Source: Longispora fulva (lineage in GTDB: Bacteria > Actinomycetota > Actinomycetes > Mycobacteriales > Micromonosporaceae). Taken from it: a stretch of DNA of 64,000 nucleotides. The stretch spans positions 7,192,001 through 7,256,000 of the forward strand of contig NZ_JADOUF010000001.1 of NCBI RefSeq assembly GCF_015751905.1. The letters are read 5' to 3'. Positions 1 through 8,253 of this stretch are shown piece after piece (the stretch's first letter is position 1; every line of letters begins with the position of its first letter). Both the position numbers and the translations under genes were made by a program. The notes under the pieces were generated by a model. The model was not told the DNA's origin. It worked only from the letters and a program-made list of their open reading frames with translations, and did no database searches.

Positions 1-176
1 GGATCAGGTGGCGTGGAAACGGGCCGCTCAGCCGGCCGGGAAGGGGCGGCGCGGTCACCCCGCGCACCGAAACGGGGCTGCCGGGAAGGGGTCCTGCTCG
101 CTAGGCTTCCGTGCTGCCGCCCGGACGGGCGAAGAGCCGAACGCCGTCCCGCCATTCCGAACGAAGGTAAGCCCCC
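1..176. other. intergenic left edge, no gene seen
   Basis: I find no coding frame with convincing codon use or family resemblance here. A TAGGCT hexamer near position 102 could be a -10 element for the next gene, but no convincing -35 accompanies it. Upstream context is cut off by the window edge. Confidence 0.4.
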
Positions 177-800
177 ATGCAACCCACCCCGAGCGTTGAC
201 CCCGACGCGTCCGACCTCCGGCCGCCCGGCCCCGACGAATGCCGGTTCTGCGGGGCGCGGCCCGCGGCGAAGGTCACCTTCCGTGGCCACCAGGGCATGA
301 TCCTGATCATGCGGTTCCTGCACACCGACGGGCCGTTCTGTCGGGACTGCGGCCTGGCCGTGTTCCGCAGCATGACCGCCAAGACGTTGTACCAGGGCTG
401 GTGGGGATACGCCTCGTTCCTGATCACCCCGGGGATCGTGCTGCTCAACCTGTTCCGCCGGTCCAGGGTGGCCCGGCTGGAGGAGCCGTACGCGACCCCC
501 GGGCTGATCACACCCCAGTCGCGGCCGCTCGACCCGGGCAAGCCGCTGTACCAGCGGCCCGCGATCCTCGGGCTGCTGCTCCCGGTGGCGCTGGTCGCCG
601 CGTTCGTCGCTGTGGTGGCGTCCGACAGCCAGACCGGGGAGTGCGTCCGGGTGTCCGGCAGCCGGGGGACGGTCGTGTCGTGTTCGCAGTCGCACCAGCA
701 GAAGGTGATCGCGACCGTCGAGCGGGACAGCGACTGTCCGGCCGACGCCGAGGGCTACATGGAGTACAACGGCAAGGTGCTCTGCACCAGGGCGGACTAG
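177..800 (+). CDS. zinc-ribbon membrane protein, LppU/SCO3897-like
   Basis: A 207-residue protein. The N-terminal half carries two CxxC pairs (CRFCGA near residue 22 and CRDCG near residue 58), a zinc-ribbon arrangement. A hydrophobic stretch follows around residues 77-92 (SFLITPGIVLLNLF) and a clear transmembrane helix at about 125-142. The last 60 residues contain several cysteines and would lie outside the membrane, as in the actinobacterial LppU/SCO3897 group. The function is unknown; I infer a membrane-anchored sensor or accessory protein. ATG at 177 has a GAAGG ribosome site. The stop codon overlaps the stop of the convergent lipoprotein gene by three bases, so the two transcripts collide. 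Confidence 0.6.
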   Translation: MQPTPSVDPDASDLRPPGPDECRFCGARPAAKVTFRGHQGMILIMRFLHTDGPFCRDCGLAVFRSMTAKTLYQGWWGYASFLITPGIVLLNLFRRSRVARLEEPYATPGLITPQSRPLDPGKPLYQRPAILGLLLPVALVAAFVAVVASDSQTGECVRVSGSRGTVVSCSQSHQQKVIATVERDSDCPADAEGYMEYNGKVLCTRAD

Positions 801-1318
801 AGCTTCCAGTAGCCCATGTCGCGGGCGCCCAGGGCGTCGTGCACGGCGATCCGGGCGCCCTTCGCGTAGCCCTTCGGCACATCGAACACGACAGTGCCGG
901 AGGCCTGTTGCCCGGCCGTCAGGTCGACGGCCTCCAGCGCGGGGGCGAACATCGAGACGGTCGGGGTGCCCTTCGTGCCGTCCTGGGCCACGAACCCGAA
1001 GCTGAACGGGTTCGCGTGGTAGGTCCCCGTCGTGCACTCGATCAGGATGTCGGCGACGATGTACTCGCCCTTCGGGTTGTCGTACCCGGTGCTGCCGGTG
1101 GTCATGGTCTTCGCCGTGCGGACCGTGACCGTGATCGCCGACCGGTCGCCCAGCAGGGTCGAGTCCAGGGCCAGCGGCTGGGACACCGGCACGGTGGCGG
1201 TCTGGTCGGCGGTGGCGCGCGGGACCGGGGTCAACGAGGACCCGCCGGTGCAGGCGGGAGCGGCGAACAGGACGCAGGCGCCGAGCGCGCCGCTGGTGAG
1301 ATTCCGGATGAGGGGCAC
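797..1318 (-). CDS. secreted lipoprotein, DUF4352-like
   Basis: A 173-residue protein that begins with a short basic N-terminus, a hydrophobic segment and a lipobox-like end (FAAPAC, Cys near residue 23), pointing to a lipid-anchored exported protein. The mature part has the alternating beta pattern of DUF4352/telokin-like immunoglobulin-fold lipoproteins: a region on ionisable groups (DSTLLGDRSAITVTVRTAK), a mid-domain stretch naming current inputs (KGEYIVADILIEC), and a late strand GTVVFDVPKG. Such proteins are surface lipoproteins of unknown role. The start is GTG at 1318. The lipobox has Ala rather than Leu at -3, so lipidation is likely but not certain. Confidence 0.6.
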   Translation of the reverse strand: MPLIRNLTSGALGACVLFAAPACTGGSSLTPVPRATADQTATVPVSQPLALDSTLLGDRSAITVTVRTAKTMTTGSTGYDNPKGEYIVADILIECTTGTYHANPFSFGFVAQDGTKGTPTVSMFAPALEAVDLTAGQQASGTVVFDVPKGYAKGARIAVHDALGARDMGYWKL

Positions 1319-1414
1319 ACGCCATTGTGGATGAATCGCGTGCCGGAACGGAAATAGTGGATCGCCACTGACGAATTCCTAACGAAAGGGCCGCACATTT
1401 CCGCCTCCGAATGG

Positions 1415-1443
1415 TGTGCCCCTCGAACATGTCGAGGGGCACA
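1415..1443. terminator. hairpin after the peroxidase gene
   Basis: Perfect 12-bp stem TGTGCCCCTCGA / TCGAGGGGCACA with a 5-nt loop, starting 8 nt past the stop codon of the minus-strand peroxidase gene. There is no long T tract, which is usual for high-GC terminators. Confidence 0.65.
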
Positions 1444-1451
1444 TTTCCGCC

Positions 1452-3362
1452 TCAGTTCAACAGGAACACATTGGGGCGCAGGCTCGACAACGGGATATCG
1501 GTGTTGCGCGCGATCACCTGGGCCAGACTCACGTGGTAGTCGAGGCCGAACACGTCGTGCAGGAACGGCAGTGACGGGTCGGTGTCGTAGAAGAACCTGT
1601 CGCCGTCGCGGAGCGCCGTGAACTGCTTCTTCCAGATCGCCAACTGCAACTCCCCGAATTCGGTGCCGGGGACGTGCGGCTCGGCGACCATGCCCACGAA
1701 CGCGTCCACGTCGTTCACGCTGGAGTAGGACGCGCGCAGCCGGGCGGCCAGCGGGCAGCGCCGGACGGCGGAGGTCGCGCCGTTCTCCGAGCCCACCGGC
1801 ACCGGGTTGCCGGCGTTGTCGAACAGTGCCGTGAAGTCCAGGCAGTTCGGGTCGTTGTTCTCGTTGCCGGGGGTCAGCAGCGGGTCGGCCGGGAACTGGT
1901 CGGACGCCTCGCCCGTGATGCCGGCGAACGTGGTCCGGGCCGGCAGACCGTAGGCCTTGCGGAGCTGGTTGTAACTCGGCATCCCGTGGTCGCGGCCACG
2001 CTCGGCGTCGATCGCGCCGAGGTCGACGACGCCCCGGAAGCACCGCGGCAGCGTCGGCCCGTCGAGGCACCCCTCATTGCCGGGCACGGGGACCTGGAAC
2101 AGCACGCTGCGGAGCTGGTTGTCGATCTGCTCGTCGTTCTTGTACTCCGACTCCGCCCCGATGCCCTGCAGCAGCGGGCCGAGTTGCAGGGAACGCACCA
2201 GGTCGGGGTTGAAGAAGGCCACGTTCAGCGGGATCACGAGCTTGACGTTCGTGCCGTCGGGCTCCACCTCGACGCCCTGGGCCTCCATCGCAGCCAACTG
2301 CGCGGCCGTGTACCGGCTGGCCTCCGTGGCGACCTCCACCTCGCCGTGGATCTGGCTGTGCGCGCGGTACCCGACAGTCGCGAACTCGTTGCTCAGGTTG
2401 GCGTTCGCGAACGGGTTGTAGCCGTCGTAGGCGGGCAGCGCCACGCCCATGGCCGGCAGGAACTCGTTGTAGGTGATGTACTGCTGCTCGGCGATCACGA
2501 TCCGCCGGGCGATCTGGAACCGGTCCTCCTGCGACAGGAACGACGGCAGCGAGGCCACGATCCGGTTGTGCTCCCGGGCGAACAGGGTCTGGGTGGCCGT
2601 CAGCGCGATGTTCTCGTTGGCCCGCACGTCACCGGCCACCACGGCCCGGTTGGGCTGGCCGAACAGCCGGCCGTCGATCGCCATCGTGGGCGCGGTGTTC
2701 GGGTCGCCGCGGCTGTCGCGGGTCGGCAGGAAGCCGCCGGGCAGCATGAGCTGGGCGCTGTTGTTGGTCGGGTTGCCGTCCACGGTGCCGGAGCGCAGCC
2801 AGTCGAGGCGGAGCGGGTCGTCGCCGTACACCGCCGAGAGGTCGATGTAGGAGCCGACGGTGTTCACCTGCTGGCGGACGCCGGTGCCGGGGGCGGCCTT
2901 CGACCGGGTGAACGGCACGACCCCCAGGTCGTTGGTGAACGACTCCAGCGGGTCGGAGGCGTTGAACAGGATGTTCGCCTGCTCGCCGTTGTCGGCGCGC
3001 AGCCCGATGGTGTGGTCGATGAACTGGCCCCAGACGAAGCCCCACTGGCTGACGCCGCGCTCGGAGAACACGTTCTGGTGCACGTCGTTGAAGACCCGGT
3101 TGCTCAGGTACCGGGTGTTCGGGCCGCTGACGGGCACGCCCTTGCCGTCGGCGTACCGGGCCGGGGCGACCCGGGAGTAGTTCGTGCCGGCCTTGCCCCA
3201 GGTGGGGAAGAACGGGTTGTTGCCCGAGCCGTCGAGGCTCTGCACCTCGAACAGGCCGAGGAAGGTGGGGGGCGAGGCGGCGGCCGGGGTCGCCGTCAGG
3301 CAGAGAACGATGGTGAGAACGGCGGCTGTGGCCGTACCGAATAGTGCTTTCCGGGGTTTCAT
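1452..3362 (-). CDS. secreted animal-type haem peroxidase
   Basis: A 636-residue member of the animal haem peroxidase family (peroxidasin/myeloperoxidase-cyclooxygenase superfamily), which use H2O2 to oxidise halides or organic substrates. The start ATG at 3362 follows a GGGGAG ribosome site and gives a Sec signal peptide (KPRK, then a hydrophobic core ending ATPAAASP). The distal haem histidine is in GQFIDHT (about H117), the conserved AREHNR helix follows near residue 235, and the proximal histidine is in YRAHSQIHG (about H335). RDHGMPSYN late in the protein is the family's RGRDHG-type segment. An upstream in-frame ATG lacks a ribosome site and would spoil the signal peptide. It stands alone between a lipoprotein gene and a divergent gene, so its substrate is not indicated. 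Confidence 0.9.
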   Translation of the reverse strand: MKPRKALFGTATAAVLTIVLCLTATPAAASPPTFLGLFEVQSLDGSGNNPFFPTWGKAGTNYSRVAPARYADGKGVPVSGPNTRYLSNRVFNDVHQNVFSERGVSQWGFVWGQFIDHTIGLRADNGEQANILFNASDPLESFTNDLGVVPFTRSKAAPGTGVRQQVNTVGSYIDLSAVYGDDPLRLDWLRSGTVDGNPTNNSAQLMLPGGFLPTRDSRGDPNTAPTMAIDGRLFGQPNRAVVAGDVRANENIALTATQTLFAREHNRIVASLPSFLSQEDRFQIARRIVIAEQQYITYNEFLPAMGVALPAYDGYNPFANANLSNEFATVGYRAHSQIHGEVEVATEASRYTAAQLAAMEAQGVEVEPDGTNVKLVIPLNVAFFNPDLVRSLQLGPLLQGIGAESEYKNDEQIDNQLRSVLFQVPVPGNEGCLDGPTLPRCFRGVVDLGAIDAERGRDHGMPSYNQLRKAYGLPARTTFAGITGEASDQFPADPLLTPGNENNDPNCLDFTALFDNAGNPVPVGSENGATSAVRRCPLAARLRASYSSVNDVDAFVGMVAEPHVPGTEFGELQLAIWKKQFTALRDGDRFFYDTDPSLPFLHDVFGLDYHVSLAQVIARNTDIPLSSLRPNVFLLN

Positions 3363-3637
3363 CAATTTTCTCCCCTGGATTCGGGCGCAAGGGGTCCCCA
3401 CAGAGGACCGCCATTTGATAGCGCACCGTGAATAAGTGATCACATGCTGTCACTGGCATTTATGGCTGTCAATAGGAAGTCATCAATGTCTGAATTACTG
3501 GTATGGCCTGGCGCTCCATGTGCTGAAAGAGCTTTTCCCCTGTGTTTGGGTTTGGCTCGGATCCATGCGAATTCTGCGAAAAAAGACTGTGCGGCGTGGC
3601 CTCGGCCTTGTCGTACCCGTTCACTAGGCTCGGCCCG
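3363..3637. other. divergent intergenic region
   Basis: This 275-bp gap is noticeably more AT-rich than its surroundings and separates two divergently transcribed genes. It should hold the peroxidase promoter (minus strand) and a leaderless promoter for the rightward gene. I see no ORF here with supporting codon use. Confidence 0.5.
3625..3630 (+). promoter_or_regulatory. leaderless -10 element TAGGCT
   Basis: TAGGCT lies exactly 7 nt before GTG at 3638 with no Shine-Dalgarno between them, the layout of actinobacterial leaderless transcripts. It fixes the start of the next gene. Confidence 0.6.
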
Positions 3638-4720
3638 GTGAACACGCTGTCCGCGCGCGCCCTCAACCGGGCACTCCTCACCCGCCAGCACCTCGTCGAG
3701 CGGGTCGCCATGCCGGTCGCGGACATGGTCGAGCACCTCGTCGGGCTCCAGGCACAGGCCCCGCTGCCGCCGTACTTCGGCCTGTGGTCCCGGCTGCAGG
3801 ACTTCCGGCCGGCCGAGCTGTCCGACGGGATCGCCGACCGCAGCCTGGTCCGGGGCACCCTGATGCGCGGCACCCTGCACCTGGCGACCGCGCGCGACTA
3901 CCTGGCCCTGCGGCCCGCCATGCAGGGCATGCTGGACAAGGCGCTGCTCGGCAACTTCGCCAAGCGGCTCGTCGGCCGCACCCGCGACGAGATCGTCGCC
4001 GCCGGGCGGGAGGCGGTCACCGGCCGGGCCGCCACCCCCGCGGAGATCGGCGAGGCGCTCCTCGACCGGTGGCCCGACGGGGACGCGCCGGCCCTGTCGA
4101 CCGCGGCCCGGATGTACGTGCCGATGGTCCAGGTCCCGCCGCGCGGCCTGTGGGGCGCGTCCGGTCAGCCCCGGTTCAGCACGGTCGAGGACTGGCTGGG
4201 CCGGTCCGTCGACCCCGACCCGGCCCCGGACGAGTTCGTGCTCCGCTACCTCGCGGCGTTCGGCCCCGCGACCAGCAGGGACATCCAGACCTGGTCGTGG
4301 CTGACCGGCGTCAGGGCGATCGTGGACCGGGTGCGGCCCCGGCTGCGCACGTTCCGTTCGGAGTCCGGGGCCGAGTTGCTCGACGTGCTCGACGCGCCGC
4401 TGCCGGACGCGGACCTGCCGGTGCCTCCCCGGCTCGTCGCGGCCTTCGACAACCTGATCCTGTCGCACGCCGACCGGTCCCGGATCCTGCCCGACGCCCA
4501 CCGCAAGCGGATCTTCTCCGTGAACGGTCAGATCCCCGCGACCGTCCTGATCGACGGGTTCGTCGCCGGCACCTGGAAGATCACGGACACCGCGCTGCTG
4601 ATCGAGACCTTCGAGGAGCTGCGGCCGGCCGACAGGGAGGCGCTGGCGGAGGAGGGCGCGGGGCTGCTCGGGTTCGCGGAGGCCGGTACCACCAAGGTGG
4701 AATTTTCCCACAGTGCGTAG
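3638..4720 (+). CDS. winged-helix DNA-binding protein, AlkZ/YcaQ-like
   Basis: A 360-residue protein of the HTH_42 (DUF1006) superfamily, which includes the DNA glycosylases AlkZ and YcaQ that excise bulky alkyl lesions or unhook crosslinks. The N-terminal segment contains GLQAQ, matching the QxQ catalytic motif of AlkZ-type enzymes, followed by RTL/RGTLH (LVRGTLMRGTLHLATARDY), a family hallmark. The C-terminal part (LILSHADRSRILPD, then a wing-like VNGQIPATVLIDG) is the usual final domain. Most actinobacterial genomes carry several paralogues of unproven activity, so glycosylase function is inferred. GTG at 3638 is chosen because it sits 7 nt after a TAGGCT -10 box. Confidence 0.8.
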   Translation: MNTLSARALNRALLTRQHLVERVAMPVADMVEHLVGLQAQAPLPPYFGLWSRLQDFRPAELSDGIADRSLVRGTLMRGTLHLATARDYLALRPAMQGMLDKALLGNFAKRLVGRTRDEIVAAGREAVTGRAATPAEIGEALLDRWPDGDAPALSTAARMYVPMVQVPPRGLWGASGQPRFSTVEDWLGRSVDPDPAPDEFVLRYLAAFGPATSRDIQTWSWLTGVRAIVDRVRPRLRTFRSESGAELLDVLDAPLPDADLPVPPRLVAAFDNLILSHADRSRILPDAHRKRIFSVNGQIPATVLIDGFVAGTWKITDTALLIETFEELRPADREALAEEGAGLLGFAEAGTTKVEFSHSA

Positions 4721-4799
4721 TCCCGTTCTCCTCTAAGATCGGACCAACGCACCATAAGGTGCGAATGACTCGATGGAAATGAGAATCACGGGGGAAGAC

Positions 4800-5252
4800 A
4801 TGAGACCTGTCGTGCTCACCGCGCTCGCCACCACCCTGGTCGGCGTCCTGCTGACCGGGTCCCCGGCGGGCGCGGCCGAGTCGCCCGGCGGGGCCGCGCG
4901 CGTCGGCGCCGCGTCCGTCGCCCGCGACGAGCCCTGCGACCTGAGCCTGGTCCGCAAGGAGACCCAGAAGCCGACGCCCGTCCCCGGCCACCCGAACCAG
5001 CGGGAGGCCAAGCACACGCTCACCGTCACCAACAACAGCCCCGACGAGTGCGTCTACACCGTGGGCGACACGCTGCAGATCCCGCCGACGGTGACCCTGG
5101 TGTTCGCCGGCGTGGTCGGCGACGGCGGCCGGGTGCAGAGCCCCGGCGGCTGGAACGGCACCACCCAGACCACGATCGCCCAGGACCAGCCGATCGACGC
5201 CGGAGCGAGCCACGTCTGGACGGTCACCTACCGCTACCAGCTCGCGAGGTAG
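4800..5252 (+). CDS. secreted protein of unknown function
   Basis: A 150-residue exported protein. ATG at 4800 follows a GGGGGAAG ribosome site and starts a Sec signal peptide (MRPVVLTALATTLVGVLLTG, cleavage probably after AGAA). The mature part begins with charged residues, has two cysteines (CDLSLV and DECVYT) that could form a disulfide, and ends as a beta-rich domain (HTLTVTNNSPDEC, TVTLVFAGVV, HVWTVTYRYQL), similar in style to extracellular immunoglobulin-like or DUF11-like domains. I do not recognise a specific family. It is transcribed alone between the AlkZ-like gene and a convergent membrane-protein gene. Confidence 0.55.
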   Translation: MRPVVLTALATTLVGVLLTGSPAGAAESPGGAARVGAASVARDEPCDLSLVRKETQKPTPVPGHPNQREAKHTLTVTNNSPDECVYTVGDTLQIPPTVTLVFAGVVGDGGRVQSPGGWNGTTQTTIAQDQPIDAGASHVWTVTYRYQLAR

Positions 5253-5258
5253 CCGCCC

Positions 5259-5927
5259 TCAGCGCAGGATGTTGACCGCCCGCGCCACCACCAGCGCCGC
5301 CGTGATCAGGGAGACGGCCGACTGCCCCATCATCAGGAACTTGGCCCACCGGGACAGGGGCATCGTGTCCGTCGGACTGAACGCGGCGGCGTTGGTGAAC
5401 GACACGTACAGGTAGTCGAGGAACTGCGGGTGCCAGCCCTTGCGGGCCACGTTCGGCGTGGCCATCTGCGGGAACAGGAAATCCGGGTCCGGGCACCTCG
5501 CCTTCGACCGCGCGGCCGGCCCGCCCCGGTCGAGCTCCCAGAACCACAGCGCGAACACCACCACGTTCGTCACCCACACGCCGGCGCCGTTCAGCAGCAG
5601 CACCGGCGGGTCGGCCGGCGCGTGCCCGGTCGCGATCATCCAGACCAGCCGGCCCGCCGCCCACGCCGTGATCAGGCTCGCCACCCCGATCAGCCCCAGG
5701 CTCGCCGTCCGGATCATCTTCGACTCGCGGGTGAACCGGGTCGGGTTCGCCGCGAACAACGCGACGAGCAGCACGCACTCCACCCCAGGCAGCAGCCACC
5801 ACGGCTGGAACGTCAGCTCCTCGCTCAGCGCCACCTGCGCCGCGATCATCACGGCGACCGCCGCGCTCGCCGCCAACCGGTTCTCGCCCGGATGCGGGTC
5901 GGCGGTCCAGGTCGTCATGGGCTCCAT
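5259..5927 (-). CDS. multi-pass membrane protein, DUF1345-like
   Basis: A 222-residue integral membrane protein with about five hydrophobic helices (near residues 20-35, 42-60, 78-98, 112-135 and 195-218). The C-terminal part YLYVSFTNAAAFSPTDTMP followed by a long hydrophobic helix resembles DUF1345 proteins, where a similar segment is described as channel-like. The function is unknown. ATG at 5927 is preferred because GGGG lies just upstream; GTG at 5933 and ATG at 5918 are alternatives. The stop is 6 nt from the stop of the convergent secreted-protein gene. Confidence 0.6.
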   Translation of the reverse strand: MEPMTTWTADPHPGENRLAASAAVAVMIAAQVALSEELTFQPWWLLPGVECVLLVALFAANPTRFTRESKMIRTASLGLIGVASLITAWAAGRLVWMIATGHAPADPPVLLLNGAGVWVTNVVVFALWFWELDRGGPAARSKARCPDPDFLFPQMATPNVARKGWHPQFLDYLYVSFTNAAAFSPTDTMPLSRWAKFLMMGQSAVSLITAALVVARAVNILR

Positions 5928-5965
5928 TGTCACCCCGGATCCGTGGTCGTGTCGGTCCCCGCTGC

Positions 5966-5987
5966 TAATGTCCGCAGATCAGGAGGG
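5966..5987 (+). promoter_or_regulatory. promoter and ribosome site of the nuclease-helicase cassette
   Basis: A TAATGT -10 box (5966-5971) is followed about 10 nt later by AGGAGGG (5981-5987), which sits 8 nt before the GTG start at 5996. The short leader and strong ribosome site differ from the leaderless genes nearby. Confidence 0.5.
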
Positions 5988-5995
5988 ACACGGAC

Positions 5996-6934
5996 GTGAC
6001 GGAGCTCGCCGAACGGCTGCGCTGGCTGCGGGGCGGGGCCGCGCCGGTGCGGTACACCGCACGGACCATCGCGGCGCTGACCGCCAATCCCGGCTGTGCG
6101 CGGCGCGGTCTGCTCGACGCCGCCGGGGTCGACAAGTCCGCCCTGGCGGCCCGGCTCGGGCACCCGGCGCGGTTCGGCCAGTCCCGGTTCGCCATCACCC
6201 GCACGCTCGGCTTCGAAAACCGACTGAAAGCAGACGGGTACGCGGAGCTGCTCGCCGCCGTCGGCCTCGCCGGAGCCGAGGTCGTGACCGTCGAGCTGAC
6301 CCTCGACATCGCCGGCCTGCCCGCGGCCCTCGAACCCGACCTGGTCATCCTCCGCGCCGGGGGCCGGCTGCACGTCGTGCAGATCAAGTCGTTCGCCGTC
6401 ATCGACGGGCAGGCGCCCGGCGACAAGGTGGCCGCCGCCGCCCGGCAGGCCGCGGTGCACGTCCTGGCCCTGCGCCGCCTCGGCCACGACACCGACCACG
6501 AGGTGTCCCTGGTCTGCCCGGAGAACTTCTCCAACGCCCCCGTCGCCCACCGGGTCGACGTGCGGCGCGAGCTGGGCGTCCTCGAACGCCAGCTCGCCCG
6601 GCTGGTGGGCGTCGCGGACATCGCTGCCGGACTGCCTGACGGGGCCACGGCCGACGACGCGGTGGCCACCGTCCCCGCGCGGTACGCGCCGGAGTGCCTC
6701 GCGGCCTGCGAGCTCGCCTTCTACTGCCGGCAGGAGGCCCGGTGCGCGGGGGAGACCGACACCCTGGGCCGGGCGGTCCGCGACGCGCTCGGCGGGATCG
6801 CCTCCGTGGGCGAGGTGACGGCGATCGCCGGCGGCGCTCCGTCGACCGAGCATCCGGAGATCGCGGAGCTGCTGGTGGCGGCCCGGGAGCTTCGCGCGGG
6901 TGCTCCGGTCGGTCAGCCGGAGGGTGACCGGTGA
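5996..6934 (+). CDS. PD-(D/E)XK nuclease with predicted Fe-S cluster (Cas4/Dna2-type)
   Basis: A 312-residue protein that I read as an iron-sulfur nuclease of the RecB/Cas4/Dna2 class. Visible motifs in order: a lone N-terminal cysteine (C34 in NPGC), GFE with E74, EPDLVIL with D115, QIK with K131 (Gln in place of the usual Asp/Glu), and an AARQAAVHV helix supplying the RecB-type Gln near 148. A C-terminal cysteine group follows at about C234, C238, C244 and C250. One cysteine before and a cluster after the nuclease core is how Cas4, AddB and Dna2 ligate a 4Fe-4S cluster. The stop overlaps the start of the next gene (GTGA), so translation is coupled. No CRISPR array is present. DNA end processing is inferred; repair and phage defence are both possible. 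Confidence 0.7.
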   Translation: MTELAERLRWLRGGAAPVRYTARTIAALTANPGCARRGLLDAAGVDKSALAARLGHPARFGQSRFAITRTLGFENRLKADGYAELLAAVGLAGAEVVTVELTLDIAGLPAALEPDLVILRAGGRLHVVQIKSFAVIDGQAPGDKVAAAARQAAVHVLALRRLGHDTDHEVSLVCPENFSNAPVAHRVDVRRELGVLERQLARLVGVADIAAGLPDGATADDAVATVPARYAPECLAACELAFYCRQEARCAGETDTLGRAVRDALGGIASVGEVTAIAGGAPSTEHPEIAELLVAARELRAGAPVGQPEGDR

Positions 6935-8253
6935 GCCTGTTCCAGGCGCTCGCCAAGGTGGACGCGCTGGCCGCCGGGCGGGCCCAGCCGATCGCCTGCG
7001 TCCGGCACGTGCACCTCGACGACCGGCCGCTCGTGCTCGTCCCGGTGGCACTGGCGGGGGAGGCCGCGGCGCCGCTGGCGATGATGCTCGGCACGGACCG
7101 GGCGGAGCCGGTGCTGCTCGTCGTGCCCCAGCCGAGGGACCGCGCGCTGCGGGCCGAGTTCTTCGAGCGGCTGACCCAGGTGGTGACCGGCTTCGTCGGA
7201 GATCTGGGCGGCCACGTGGCCGACGATGCCCCGACCGACGGTGCGGAGAGTGTCTCCGAGCTTGCCGGTGGCCTGCCCGACGTGCAGGTCGTCGTGCCCA
7301 ACCGGGCCGGGGTCGACTTCCTCCGGCTGCTCGGCCGGGCCACCCGGTTCCGGGACGGCGACCGGATCGGCCGGTGGCTGACGTTCCTCGCCGACCGGGC
7401 CGAACACCCGGACTCCTGCCTGCTCGTGGCGGCCACCGAGGCGCTCACCGACCACTGGGCCACCGGCCAGAGTTCCGTCGAGGACGCCCACCTGGCCGGC
7501 GTCCTGGGCTGGATCGACGGCCGGCCCGGCGACGAGGACCTCACGGCCGGGCCGACGACGGACCCCGACTTCGACAACCACACCCTTGCCCCGCTGGTCG
7601 ACGCGTACGACGGGGGCGATCCCGGGGCCGTGGCGCAGATCGAGAAGGCCCTGCACGGGCTGCTCGAACCGGTCTGGGCCCAGGTCTGGCACGCGATCGA
7701 CCTGCTCCGCGCGCTCCCCGAGGCCCGTAGTGTCCCGGAGCGCTGGCTGTGGGACGTGTCGGAGTACGCGGGCTTCCTCGCCCAGCACGCGCCCCAACCG
7801 ATCCGGGACTCCCCGGTGGCCGCCGCCGCGCGCCTGGACCGCCTCGAACGGACCCAGGCCCGGGTCGAGGCCCAGCGCGCGTTCGACGACCCGCTCGTGA
7901 TGGCCGGATACCAGCTGACCGGCGCGGCGTTCCGGGGCACGGTGGTGGCCACGGAGCCGGAGCGCAAGGAGGGCCGGAAGCTGCGGCCCCGGATCACGGT
8001 GGCCACGGACCGGCCGGTCCACCTGAGCGGGACCGTGACCAGTCCGACCCGCCGGGCGCAGGCTGCGGAGATCACGGAGATCGACGGCCTGAATGTGGTG
8101 TTGACGCTGACCAGCGGCATGGGGCGCGGGGCGGTCCCGGCGGCCGGTAGCGTGCCGGAGGTGGGCGAGGAGCTGGTGTACACGTCGCTGAGCGAGGCGT
8201 TCCAGCGTTCAGCGGCGTTCCCCGACGAGACGCCGTGGACGCACGGTGGTTGA
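6931..8253 (+). CDS. middle protein of the cassette, C-terminal beta-barrel
   Basis: A 440-residue protein with no family I can name. The N-terminal 200 residues have an alpha/beta pattern (LVLVPVAL, PVLLVVPQPRDR, VQVVVPNRAG, CLLVAATEAL). The centre is helical with conserved-looking aromatic residues (PVWAQVWHAIDLLRALPE, WLWDVSEYAGFL). Residues about 345-425 form a run of short strands (FRGTVVATEPERK, PRITVATDRPVHLSGTV, GLNVVLTLTSG, VGEELVYTSLSE) like the OB/beta-barrel insertion of Dna2/Upf1-type SF1B helicases. It overlaps the preceding gene by 4 nt and the following by 8 nt, so the three proteins are very probably made together and may form one complex. Confidence 0.6.
   Translation: MSLFQALAKVDALAAGRAQPIACVRHVHLDDRPLVLVPVALAGEAAAPLAMMLGTDRAEPVLLVVPQPRDRALRAEFFERLTQVVTGFVGDLGGHVADDAPTDGAESVSELAGGLPDVQVVVPNRAGVDFLRLLGRATRFRDGDRIGRWLTFLADRAEHPDSCLLVAATEALTDHWATGQSSVEDAHLAGVLGWIDGRPGDEDLTAGPTTDPDFDNHTLAPLVDAYDGGDPGAVAQIEKALHGLLEPVWAQVWHAIDLLRALPEARSVPERWLWDVSEYAGFLAQHAPQPIRDSPVAAAARLDRLERTQARVEAQRAFDDPLVMAGYQLTGAAFRGTVVATEPERKEGRKLRPRITVATDRPVHLSGTVTSPTRRAQAAEITEIDGLNVVLTLTSGMGRGAVPAAGSVPEVGEELVYTSLSEAFQRSAAFPDETPWTHGG

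Noticed and set aside
1674-3344. A long plus-strand frame opposite the peroxidase
   Set aside because: Shadow composition, no motifs, and the minus strand encodes an intact haem peroxidase with signal peptide.
5996-6934. Calling the nuclease a CRISPR Cas4
   Set aside because: No cas1/cas2 or repeat array in 64 kb, and the coupled SF1 helicase points to a Dna2-like context instead.
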